DNA of 64,000 nt from Enterobacter kobei. GTDB taxonomy: Bacteria; Pseudomonadota; Gammaproteobacteria; Enterobacterales; Enterobacteriaceae. The notes beneath the pieces are model-generated. The model did not search any database, was not told the origin of the DNA, and was given only the letters and a program-made list of their open reading frames with translations. The translations under genes and the position numbers were made by a program. Numbering within the stretch: position 1 is the first letter of the stretch; each line of letters opens with the position of its first letter. The stretch is from the NCBI RefSeq assembly GCF_001729765.1, contig NZ_CP017181.1:3100001-3164000 (forward strand). Direction: 5' to 3'. Positions 7,697 to 15,385 of the stretch are shown piece by piece.

Positions 7697-7725
7697 ATTT
7701 TATCACGGGATTATTTCTTTTGCAA
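7697..7725 (-). promoter_or_regulatory. Strong sigma-70-like promoter of the ncRNA / head genes
   Basis: TTGCAA (7725-7720), a 17-bp spacer and TAAAAT (7702-7697) on the minus strand, in an AT-rich setting, with a predicted start near 7690. Confidence 0.75.
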
Positions 7726-7793
7726 CAAATTTCACGGAAACATATTGACTTCTCGATAAATTTGATATGTGGAATTTGCAATATTGAGATAGA

Positions 7794-7811
7794 GGCGGCA
7801 TATTCGCCGCC
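7794..7811 (-). terminator. GC hairpin behind the tape measure gene
   Basis: GGCGGC-6 nt-GCCGCC, 11 bp past the tape measure stop, followed by TCTATCTC rather than a clean U-run. It is probably a weak terminator or an mRNA end stabiliser. Confidence 0.45.
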
Positions 7812-7821
7812 GGTATATTAA

Positions 7822-10020
7822 TTAGCCAGAAATCCCAAGTATTAGATTGGTATTTTTCCTATCCTGCTCTTGTACTTCGGCCTTAATTGCATCGCTGAAT
7901 TTGCTATCGTCAATGCTGAGTTTAACCTCGTTGGTCACAGTCAGATCAGCCTTGCCTTCAACACTGAACGGCTTTCCAAGGTTCATGCCATAGGCAAGAT
8001 TATCAATTCCCGGTAGTTGTGCCATGCCTGCGGTAGCTGGTTGAATTCCGGGTAAGGTATTCATCCCCGCAAATGCATTAGTGAAACCTTGAGCATGATC
8101 AGCAAAGAAGTTTTTGATGTCAGTCCAAAGGGTAGGCCTGTCGTTGTTGGCCTGCACCTTCTTCATGAAGGCATCAGGATCAGCCTGAATCTCGCTAAGA
8201 CGATTATTGAGACTTACACCAGCCATGATCGCAGGAAGACCGATAGAGAAGCTCCCACCTTTACCGCCTTTAGCTGGTTTGCCATCTTTCCCTGGTCTGG
8301 TGTTATCGGTTCCTGGGGTGGCAATCCCACCAAGAGCACCGATTCCAGCAAGAGTACCAAGCAGACCTTTCAACGGATTCGCGAAGCTGACAAGCCACCT
8401 CAATGCGCCAGCTAACTTGAAGATCGCCCCAGTGAAGATCGCAATTCCTGCCGCATATGCTGCTGTATTGCCGAATCCCTCGAATGTCTTGGACAATTGA
8501 GGAACATACTTTTTGATCAGCGCTTCAATGAGAATGAAGCTGTTATAGACCGTGTAACCCGCATCGGTGAATCCCGCCGTGATCTTTCCTGCTACCGCGC
8601 CGAGGGTCTTAAATGCGTCCTGGTTGCTGTTAATCGCTGAGGTTAACCCATTGAATGTCTCGGTTAACTCATCTCCAAACCCAGCAAGAAATGCATTATT
8701 CATAGAATTCTGCATAGAGGTTTTGAGACGCTGAAAAGCTGCACGGTTTGACTTCATGGCTTTTTCAAGCGCTCCACCTGCCCGCGCTGTTTGTGCCATC
8801 TCTTCAGCGACAAAAGGAAGGATATCTTTCGACATCAGTTTGCCGTCCTGCATGAGCTTGAATAAATCTTGCTCTGTCAGGTTGGTAGCACCTTTCATTT
8901 TATTGAGCGCTTTTACAAACAAACCAACAGCACCAGGGAGACTTTCAGAAAGCTGGCCTTTGAGTTCTTCACTCATAACCTGGCCCTTGCTCATCATTTG
9001 GTTAAGAGCCTTCAGCGCTAGAGATTGCTGCTCTGCTGTAGCACCAACAACAAGACCATACTCAGACGTGGACTGGAAAATCTGATGAATCTGGTCAAGT
9101 GGCAGTTTCTTACCAACAGCCGCCGAAAATTGTGTGTAATCCTTCGCAGTGCTGAGTAAATCCAGACCAAGGCGATTAGACTGCTGTTGCAGATATTCAA
9201 ATTCTTTCGCTGCATCTTGAGCTGAACCAGTAATTGCCGTCAGACCAGAGAGAGCACTCTCAAAGTTCTGGCCTGTTTCCATCACACTACGCCCTAAACC
9301 AATTGAAGCAGCGATGGTGATAGCTCCCCCAGCATGGTCAAGAAGCGATGTATCAAGGCCCGTCACTTTAGCTTTAACTGGGATGGTAACCGGCTTTTTG
9401 ACTAACCCGCCCTGCTGCCTTAAACGCTGCTGGAGTTTGCTCACCCTTGCGTTGTACTCGGAAAGGGCAAGTCCGCCCCGATGATACTCTTTAGTAAGCT
9501 GTGCGAAGTCCTGAATCGCTTGCGCTCGCTGGCGTGGTGTCAGGTTGTAACCATTGGTGGCAGTGCTAAAGCGAATACCTTTGGTGCGGATCTGCTGAGT
9601 GCGTCTCTCTAGGTCGGCCTGTTCACGCTGTGCTCTGATTGCCTCACTGAGACCACGGACACTTTTAGGAACCAGACCGCCCGCTGCTGGGTTACGTGCT
9701 GCAATCGCAGCCATACGTTGAGCATGGCGCTGTTCGTTGGTCGCTATACGTGCATTGATGGCACTTTGTTTCTGAGCCTCAGCGGTTAATCGCTGATTGA
9801 GCTTCAATCTCTGCGTTTCTGCTCGCGCCTGCTGTAGCTGGGTCTTGCCGTTGGCTTGTTGTAGCTTTCGTGTCGCCTGATCGAAAGACTTTCCCGCTGA
9901 CTCCGCATATTTTTTCAGGCTCTTGATTTTGTTGCGGGCGCGTGAAAATGAGTTTGAATCGACCTGCCAGGAGACCGTATTAATTAGGCTACTAACAATC
10001 TTATTTGTACCGGACATCAT
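7822..10020 (-). CDS. Tape measure protein
   Basis: A 732-residue protein with a lysine/glutamine-rich coiled-coil N terminus (about 20-150), a tape measure domain (about 235-430, with QNFESALSGLTAITGSAQDA and QQSLALKALNQMMSKGQVMSEELKGQLSE), hydrophobic stretches near 520-560 and a glycine-rich tail, the layout of siphophage-type tail length determinants. Such a protein sets tail length and helps DNA ejection. It starts with ATGATG behind GGGGGA and overlaps the preceding gene by 4 bp. Finding it without tail tube, tail chaperone or tip genes is unusual: it may replace the helper's tape measure, or act in another way such as interference with helper tail assembly. Confidence 0.8.
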   Translation of the reverse strand: MMSGTNKIVSSLINTVSWQVDSNSFSRARNKIKSLKKYAESAGKSFDQATRKLQQANGKTQLQQARAETQRLKLNQRLTAEAQKQSAINARIATNEQRHAQRMAAIAARNPAAGGLVPKSVRGLSEAIRAQREQADLERRTQQIRTKGIRFSTATNGYNLTPRQRAQAIQDFAQLTKEYHRGGLALSEYNARVSKLQQRLRQQGGLVKKPVTIPVKAKVTGLDTSLLDHAGGAITIAASIGLGRSVMETGQNFESALSGLTAITGSAQDAAKEFEYLQQQSNRLGLDLLSTAKDYTQFSAAVGKKLPLDQIHQIFQSTSEYGLVVGATAEQQSLALKALNQMMSKGQVMSEELKGQLSESLPGAVGLFVKALNKMKGATNLTEQDLFKLMQDGKLMSKDILPFVAEEMAQTARAGGALEKAMKSNRAAFQRLKTSMQNSMNNAFLAGFGDELTETFNGLTSAINSNQDAFKTLGAVAGKITAGFTDAGYTVYNSFILIEALIKKYVPQLSKTFEGFGNTAAYAAGIAIFTGAIFKLAGALRWLVSFANPLKGLLGTLAGIGALGGIATPGTDNTRPGKDGKPAKGGKGGSFSIGLPAIMAGVSLNNRLSEIQADPDAFMKKVQANNDRPTLWTDIKNFFADHAQGFTNAFAGMNTLPGIQPATAGMAQLPGIDNLAYGMNLGKPFSVEGKADLTVTNEVKLSIDDSKFSDAIKAEVQEQDRKNTNLILGISG

Positions 10021-10349
10021 TCCCCCTGATTGATAACGTAACCCAGACGATCAAGCGCGGCGCGTTGTTCAGGTGTTAGCTCATCAAGGCTTGCCTTCAT
10101 CATGAGGCTGACCGGACGCAGATTAGCGCTATAACCTTGGGCCTGGTGGCACAGAGCGATCCCTTTTTCCTTGATGGTTTTGCCACTTTTTGGGGCTGGC
10201 TCGCTGGCTGTTGTAGTCGAAGCGGACAGGTAACTCTGCACCGCCTCCGCCAATGCTTCTTCAGCGGATTTGTTCAGATCTTCCGGTTCGTCTGTTCCTG
10301 CGGTCATTGCTTCCCAGATACTGGCGCGGATTGCTTCAATGTTATTCAT
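10017..10349 (-). CDS. Small acidic protein coupled to the tape measure gene
   Basis: A 110-residue acidic protein with an N-terminal helix (MNNIEAIRASIWEAM), a serine/threonine/proline linker (about 53-70) and a C-terminal helix pair ending DELTPEQRAALDRLGYVINQGE. ATG 10349 follows AGGAAACATAACAAT; a longer TTG-initiated frame to 10445 would add a hydrophobic segment but has a poorer ribosome site. Its stop overlaps the tape measure start by 4 bp, the position held by tail assembly chaperones in siphophages, so a role as tape measure partner is a reasonable guess. I recognise no family. Confidence 0.6.
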   Translation of the reverse strand: MNNIEAIRASIWEAMTAGTDEPEDLNKSAEEALAEAVQSYLSASTTTASEPAPKSGKTIKEKGIALCHQAQGYSANLRPVSLMMKASLDELTPEQRAALDRLGYVINQGE

Positions 10350-10466
10350 ATTGTTATGTTTCCTGTAGAGGTCCAGGCCGTCACGGAGCCATAGAAAACC
10401 GGCTACCGCTAACGGCAGAAAGGATAAATATTCAAATAGGGTCAAGTTTCCCCGGCTGGGGTTGGA

Positions 10467-11039
10467 TCAGTGCATCGCAAGGCGATTAACAGCAATTGCT
10501 GTTAACCCTTTCAGGTTGTTAGTAGTGCAGGCGTGGTGAACGTCGCTGCGGGTTCTTCTGTTTTCTGGCGACTGTTTCACGATAGGCCACAACAACGGAT
10601 CAGTATGATCCGGCATTCGAGATGCCATTTCTTTTTCAGTGATTCCTTCACGCTTGAGCAGCGTTACCACGGTGAATAAAGGCAGTTGAAGGTCAGCACA
10701 GATTTTTGCCAGCATCGCGCCGGATTCGTAGTACATTCGGGCCATTCGCTTAGTAGCGTACTGACTTGTATTGCTTATCTTGCGACAGCGAGGATTCCAC
10801 GAGTTATCGTAAAGGCCTTTTACCAGGTCATACGGCAAGCGTAGGAGCAGCGCCGTTTTGCCTGGGGTGTAACCGTGAACGAGCATTTTTTTAGCAGTCT
10901 CGATCAGCGAGGTATCACGAGAGCGGGCCTTGTAAAAACGGGACAAATCAGGGGCTTCAGCACCGGAGGTGTTTACCTCGGGTAAAGTGCTTCGCACCGT
11001 AAGGGTTTCAGCCGTCAGGCTGTTGGCAACATCACACAA
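10467..11039 (-). CDS. Protein with two helix-turn-helix-like segments, TTG start
   Basis: A 190-residue basic protein without a known name. Two stretches look like helix-turn-helix units: MLVHGYTPGKTALLLRLPYD (about 48-67) and GAMLAKICADLQLPLFTVVT (about 107-126). The chosen TTG start is supported by the perfect ribosome site GGAGGAATAA just before it and by its position 14 bp after the upstream stop codon. Order in the operon, behind a winged-helix protein, suggests a regulator of the downstream virion genes or a replication accessory. Function unknown. Confidence 0.55.
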   Translation of the reverse strand: MCDVANSLTAETLTVRSTLPEVNTSGAEAPDLSRFYKARSRDTSLIETAKKMLVHGYTPGKTALLLRLPYDLVKGLYDNSWNPRCRKISNTSQYATKRMARMYYESGAMLAKICADLQLPLFTVVTLLKREGITEKEMASRMPDHTDPLLWPIVKQSPENRRTRSDVHHACTTNNLKGLTAIAVNRLAMH

Positions 11040-11053
11040 TTATTCCTCCAGTA

Positions 11054-11800
11054 TCAGAAAGGGATCGAGTCATCATAATCAAGCGGCAGCTCATCTGCTG
11101 GGGCGTTAACCTGTTGTTCTGCTGACGCCGGTGCGGGTACATGATAATTTTGAATAAACAGATTCATGCTGTCCTCATCGCTGCTGATACCATGAGAGAG
11201 ACAAAACGCTTTTGCTTCTTCATCCAGTCCCCAATTGCGCCATCGCCTCAGCTTGGTGCCTAATTGTTCATCGGTATACCTATCAGAAGCGTTCACCGCA
11301 TCATCATTGGCAGGTACATCAGCATCGACAGGAGTATCCACATCAGGTAGGCCGTCTGGTTTTCCAGCAACAGGCGCGGCAGGTTCCACCACGAAAGATT
11401 CCACATCACGTTTCTGCTCATTCTTACCGCTTTCCTCGGTTTCCACTTTTCTATTACTCACCTGCGTGGAATTATGATCGTCAAGAAAAACCATCAACGA
11501 TGGATCGAGTTCGACCGGAGAAATTTTGTGTGTTCTCCCCTGCTCTTCCTCAAAAGTGATCATTCCCGCTTCACGAAGCTTGTTCCTGAAATTACGAACG
11601 GCTTCGGGCTTGCAGCCGCAACGTTTACCAATCATGCCAACAGACTCGTAATAAGTTCTGCCTGTTTTGTCATAGCTGTAAACCAGAGATAGCAAAATTT
11701 TCATGTTGCCATTAATGGTCAGGCCGTTGTACTCGGTAAGGTCGAGAATGCTGTATTCAAGTTTTACAAAATCCTTACTGTCCCGGTTCTGTTTGCTCAT
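11054..11800 (-). CDS. Winged-helix replication-type protein with an SSB-like C-terminal tip
   Basis: A 248-residue protein. Residues about 10-85 form a winged-helix domain (NMKILLSLVYSYDKTGRTYY, VGMIGKRCGCKPEAVRNFRN) like those of phage and plasmid replication initiators or helicase-loader-type proteins. A disordered acidic linker (about 105-180) follows, then a short helical region and the end PLDYDDSIPF. That end closely resembles the DDDIPF tip through which bacterial SSB recruits PriA, ExoI, RecO and the polymerase chi subunit. The gene overlaps the preceding small gene by 26 bp. Direct repeats at 13253-13331 are candidate binding sites. I infer a replication role; the initiator identity is not proven. 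Confidence 0.65.
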   Translation of the reverse strand: MSKQNRDSKDFVKLEYSILDLTEYNGLTINGNMKILLSLVYSYDKTGRTYYESVGMIGKRCGCKPEAVRNFRNKLREAGMITFEEEQGRTHKISPVELDPSLMVFLDDHNSTQVSNRKVETEESGKNEQKRDVESFVVEPAAPVAGKPDGLPDVDTPVDADVPANDDAVNASDRYTDEQLGTKLRRWRNWGLDEEAKAFCLSHGISSDEDSMNLFIQNYHVPAPASAEQQVNAPADELPLDYDDSIPF

Positions 11801-11978
11801 TCTGTTCTCCGTAAAGTGTCGCCTTGCTGGCTAATGCTGGTTTGATATCTGGTGTGTTGTCGAAAATGTGCGCGGCAGTCTCCAAGATTTCATTACAGAG
11901 CCGTGCCAGTGGCTTATCCTGCCTGTTAGCTTCAGCCAGTAGAGCTTGATAAACGTGCTGCTGGAATTTGATATTCAT
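11775..11978 (-). CDS. Small helical protein in the replication-type operon
   Basis: A 67-residue protein (MNIKFQQHVYQALLAEANRQ...) with a central helix LARLCNEILETAAHIF, of the size and pattern of ribbon-helix-helix or copy-control proteins, but not assignable. ATG 11978 follows GAGGAGGAC, nearly the ideal ribosome site, which rules out the longer frame reaching 12137. Its last 26 bp overlap the next gene, suggesting translational coupling. Confidence 0.6.
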   Translation of the reverse strand: MNIKFQQHVYQALLAEANRQDKPLARLCNEILETAAHIFDNTPDIKPALASKATLYGEQNEQTEPGQ

Positions 11979-12066
11979 GCAAGTTGTCCTCCTCGATTTG
12001 GGTACAAAAGAAACCTCGCCAGTGGTCGCCCAGAAGGCGAACCGGCTCATGTTTTGTTTAGTTTTG

Positions 12067-12513
12067 TTAGGCTGCGGTTGCGGTCGGGAATTCACCCGCA
12101 CAGGTGTAACCGTAGGATTCCAGACGTTCCACACCATCAGTGGCGATCAAGAGTAGGTTCACCTGTTCCAGTGTCAGGTCCAGATTGAGTTTTTCACGAT
12201 ATAGAGTGCGGTAACCCTGGAGTACTGGTGCCAGGATTTCAGTCAGGCTGTGACCCTTGGCGTATTTCTCGCTTAGCGGCTTAAGCACAGTTTTCAACGC
12301 TCGCGCCTGCTTCGCCTTCTTCCGTTCCTGTTTCAGAATTTGCAAGCAGACGGCGACCTGTGGGAAGCGAGCATGTACAGCATCCGCGCCACCGTTCCTA
12401 CTAATGAAGGCCCATAACGCGGACTTGGTGTATTTGCCATTCAGGATGAGATCAGCGATCTGCTCGCCTGTCATAGTGGTCAGGTCGAGACGTTGGGATT
12501 TCGGTTTATTCAT
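12067..12513 (-). CDS. First gene of the minus-strand operon, unknown function
   Basis: A 148-residue, mostly helical, basic protein. ATG 12513 follows CGGAGAACCCA, better than the in-frame codon at 12588. The middle is rich in Lys/Arg/Gln (LKQERKKAKQARALKTVLK), which may bind nucleic acid, and the N-terminal part (TGEQIADLILNGKYTKSALW) looks like a helix-turn-helix. It leads an operon of five to six genes running to the tape measure protein. I do not recognise the family. Confidence 0.55.
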   Translation of the reverse strand: MNKPKSQRLDLTTMTGEQIADLILNGKYTKSALWAFISRNGGADAVHARFPQVAVCLQILKQERKKAKQARALKTVLKPLSEKYAKGHSLTEILAPVLQGYRTLYREKLNLDLTLEQVNLLLIATDGVERLESYGYTCAGEFPTATAA

Positions 12514-13252
12514 TGGGTTCTCCGTTTTTGTTAAAATTATTAGCGGAGGTCTTTTTGTACCAATTTTGTATTGCCGTGAGATTGACAAGGGATGTCGTGA
12601 TGACGGCAGAATTATTCGAGGATTCGTAGGAAAATCATTACCCTACCTATCTATTATATCAGTTTTCACTTCAAAAAGAAAGCTTTATTTTAGCAAGCTT
12701 TATAATACCTCATCATCACATTATCAATTACCGAAATCTTTGTCAATAGGGCTAAATCGCTCTGTGACGCGTTCTGCGAGGACCTGTCACCATAGGAGTA
12801 CATACGCATCACCACCACCATTTAAACGCCGTAGAGACGCGTTGAGGAGGTCAGTTAGTTAACCCGCCTCGCCCCGGAGTGAACCGGACAGATGCAAAGC
12901 AGTCCTCTCCGCCGTGCTCCGATCCACATATGGCGAACAAGTTCGCAGCTTCCACACAGAGTGAGAGCGTAGCTCTCTGGCGTAGCCTGTCGGGTTACCC
13001 GAGTCACAGAGCGTAGCGATGTGTTAACGAGGGTTAGAAGGTCACGAGATGGCGTGGCTGTTTCACGTCAGCGAAGGTGAGCTTCTTACCACAAACATAT
13101 CTGAAGTGGCTGACCAGCCATTGCAGAGCGGAGCGATGCAGAAGCATCACTATTAAAACTAACAGAATGACCAACCGTCATTCCGTGCTCTCGACCTGGA
13201 GGTACTTTTCTTATCAGTTCTTTTATGGAGATTGTTATTTATTATTATTGTG
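12514..13252. other. Non-coding leader/control region rich in short hairpins
   Basis: No convincing gene; the reading frames here lack ribosome sites and family resemblance. From about 12930 to 13140 it holds many small perfect hairpins (GCGAAC-AA-GTTCGC, GAGAGC-GTA-GCTCTC, CGGGT-TACCCG) and two copies of CAGAGCG[T/G]AGCGATG (13007-13021 and 13124-13138). Being upstream of the replication-type operon, it is a candidate for RNA-level copy or expression control, or part of the replication origin. Confidence 0.5.
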
Positions 13253-13331
13253 CTCGAAAATCGACTACCCCCTACTCGAAAATCGTGCAGGTAGGTGCTC
13301 GAAAATCGAGGGGGTGGGTACACGAAAATCG
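13253..13331 (+). repeat. Iteron-like array, four copies of CTCGAAAATCG
   Basis: CTCGAAAATCG occurs at 13253, 13275 and 13298, and CACGAAAATCG at 13321, giving periods of 22, 23 and 23 bp, about two helical turns. Such phased repeats are typical of initiator-binding iterons at plasmid, phage and satellite origins. An AT-rich stretch (13200-13250) lies directly on the left, a plausible melting region. Confidence 0.7.
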
Positions 13332-13865
13332 CGCAGGTATCACCGGGTGAGAATTTTCCAAGTCATCCACGCGGCCAACGCACTGATGAAAACTTCTGGT
13401 TTGATATGTCCGCGTCATGCTTCAATGGCACAATCAACGGCAACACCTGAGGCGGTCCAGACGCCTGATCCGCTCCGAGAATTGATCATCTCCCTCCCCC
13501 GCTTTCATCTGAAAGTACCGACCATTCTCCGCGCTGGCTTAAGATTGGCAACCCTATACTAGTTTTCTGTGAAAATTTGGTGGATGATCTTTATCATTGG
13601 CTATCCTGCGAACAAAATAGATTAAATGCACCTCAAATACCCTATAACCCGTAGTTAATCATGCTAAAGTGATCACTAAGCGTACAAATCACAAGTCTGT
13701 ACCTATGGGCGTTATGGTGTGGTGCATGCAGCGAAGCCAGTAATGTCGCGGCCTAAGCAGATCCGTCATCTGTGGCGCAGCTAAACACAATCACCGATCC
13801 GCCCTTCCATACCGAAAAAATTAATTTTCTTCGCAAAATCAACGAAAAATCATCCATTTCTGGGC

Positions 13866-14132
13866 GTGTCAGAGCTTCTCAGCGGGGCGCTGTGCTATGG
13901 GTGGGTCAGTTCACGATTGTGTGGAGATAACGCCGCTACGGGCTTCTGGTGGAGCATACGGGACTATTGGTGGGACGGCTTGCGCTGGTGCGGGAAAAGG
14001 TACGTATCCGTGACCTGCAAGGGCGGGAGAATTTCGCCAGGTGACGATAGTCCTTCACCCCGTTGTGGTAACGTCGCTGTAGTGGCTTTGTGTCTGCTGG
14101 TAAACAGAAAAATGTGCTTTTATGGCGTTTGA
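13866..14132 (+). CDS. Doubtful small Trp/Cys-rich reading frame
   Basis: An 88-codon frame with a GTG start, rich in Trp and Cys, with the segment SPRCGNVAVVALCLLVN near the end. Short proteins of this look occur near the control regions of P4-like and other enterobacterial satellites (Ash/Icd-like group), but I cannot confirm the match and see no clear ribosome site. The rest of 13332-14400 appears non-coding; it includes the 10-bp palindrome AGTGATCACT near 13670. Confidence 0.25.
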   Translation: MSELLSGALCYGWVSSRLCGDNAATGFWWSIRDYWWDGLRWCGKRYVSVTCKGGRISPGDDSPSPRCGNVAVVALCLLVNRKMCFYGV

Positions 14133-14400
14133 CACACTGGCAGCCTCAAAGGCCTAAAACCTGAAATTGTGTGGTGACCAGACAAACTCATCCAAAATCC
14201 TTGAACAAGAGAACTCACCTCGAATCCTCTCTAATGCTTTCCTTCTGTTGATGAAATCGCTGTTGTGTACCCCGCTTCGCATCAACGCTCCGAAAAGCAA
14301 TACCTGACTATTCCAGTCAAGTACTTATAAGATACAATATGTTAAATGGCTGTACAATTAGTGAACAGAGGCACTTCAAAACATCAAGTTATCTCCCTTG

Positions 14401-14521
14401 CGTCAGCCCAAAGCAGCATTGTGTAACTGCACTGCTTGTTGCAGTGAGGCGAGTCGCTGAAAGCATCACGTAGCGATATTTGGCGAAGAAAAGCGCTTTT
14501 CACCGAGGGTCTGGGCTGACG
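14401..14521. other. Long-range inverted repeat, candidate small structured RNA
   Basis: CGTCAGCCCA (14401-14410) and TGGGCTGACG (14512-14521) are perfect inverted repeats enclosing about 100 nt. Inside is another hairpin, ACTGCA with TGCAGT. The orientation is unknown. In P4-type satellites a short structured RNA enforces immunity; a similar role here is only a suggestion. Confidence 0.4.
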
Positions 14522-14644
14522 GTCTAGCAGATCACCAACTGTTACGAGTGCATTCTTACTTCCATCGTTACGCACACATATATGTTATCTATATGTTGCA
14601 CGTAACTATCAAAACCACTGGCAACATTCATTATTCTTATAAAG

Positions 14645-14669
14645 ATTGCGCGACATCATGTTGCGCAAT
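14645..14669. promoter_or_regulatory. Near-perfect palindrome, candidate operator
   Basis: Arms ATTGCGCGACAT and ATGTTGCGCAAT (11 of 12 pairs) around one central base. It lies in an intergenic stretch (14523-14908) with no gene and an AT-rich flank, and looks like a dimeric repressor site. The protein that binds it is unknown. Confidence 0.45.
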
Positions 14670-14908
14670 TCTGACCTCCCGTTGAAGAAATCAGCACTCG
14701 ATCAGATTTTGAATTTTTTTTCTTAATTATTGACATCTCTTCCAGGCCTTATGCTGTGTAGGGTTTTGCATTTTTACCCTTTCACAACCTCAATTTAACG
14801 TCAAAATCAACCCTTGTGCAGAAAAGAATCATCACTAGAATATCGACTATGTGGGGCCGCTATTGATTGACCACCCCCACATGTAGTGCCGCGCCTGAAT
14901 TTTAGGCT

Positions 14909-14940
14909 CAAAAAAACCGGATTCATTTGCATGAACCCGG
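14909..14940 (-). terminator. Intrinsic terminator on the minus strand
   Basis: Stem CCGGGTTCAT / ATGAATCCGG (one mismatch) with loop GCAA and a following run of seven T on the minus strand. It would stop transcripts coming from the defence-like cargo side towards the control region. Confidence 0.7.
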
Positions 14941-15072
14941 CTTACAAAGCATGACCAATACGAGTCGCCAAACTCGTATGAATCTTAGCCTTGCCTTCAT
15001 TTTTGACGGCTTGATTGTGCCAGGCAAAGAGGATCATGTAAACCTTAAAATGACGCTCATAAGGAGCAATGC

Positions 15073-15339
15073 ATGACTATTTGTAAACAATCACACCGTT
15101 ACAACACTCTTTTCATTAGCTTACCTCACGATCAAGGTGGTGAAGGTCGCCATAAATGTTGTGGCTGCGCTTACGATCAGGGTTACCGCGCTGGCTTGGC
15201 TCGCACAGGTCAGGTTTGGGTAGACTTAGCCGCCTTACCTGATAGCCAGGCGGGAACCGTTCGCCACAAAAGTCCTCAAGCAGCGTTTGCTGATGGTTAT
15301 CGTGATGGTGTGCGTGAATCCTACCGTCACGCTGGTTAA
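15073..15339 (+). CDS. 88-residue protein with a duplicated RHK...AYxxGYRxG motif
   Basis: A small protein preceded by ATAAGGAGCAATGC, a good ribosome site. It contains two copies of one pattern: GRHKCCGCAYDQGYRAGLAR (about residues 25-44) and VRHKSPQAAFADGYRDGVRE (about 64-83). The first copy has a CxxC pair, the second does not. It lies 46 bp upstream of the DUF4062 gene in the same direction, separated by a hairpin (AAGGGGC-TCAT-GCCCCTT). The pair is placed between the terminator at 14909 and the integrase, a typical cargo or defence slot. Function unknown. Confidence 0.65.
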   Translation: MTICKQSHRYNTLFISLPHDQGGEGRHKCCGCAYDQGYRAGLARTGQVWVDLAALPDSQAGTVRHKSPQAAFADGYRDGVRESYRHAG

Positions 15340-15385
15340 TGTTGAATGAAGGGGCTCATGCCCCTTCCTCTTTCAAGGGATAAAA

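Noticed and set aside
13077..13562. Open frame of 161 codons across the iteron region
   Set aside because: No ribosome site, low-complexity reading of the repeats, no family pattern; it runs through the iterons and is better read as non-coding.
14384..14575. 63-codon minus-strand frame covering the 120-nt inverted repeat
   Set aside because: Overlaps the structured module, no family pattern and no clear ribosome site; treated as non-coding.
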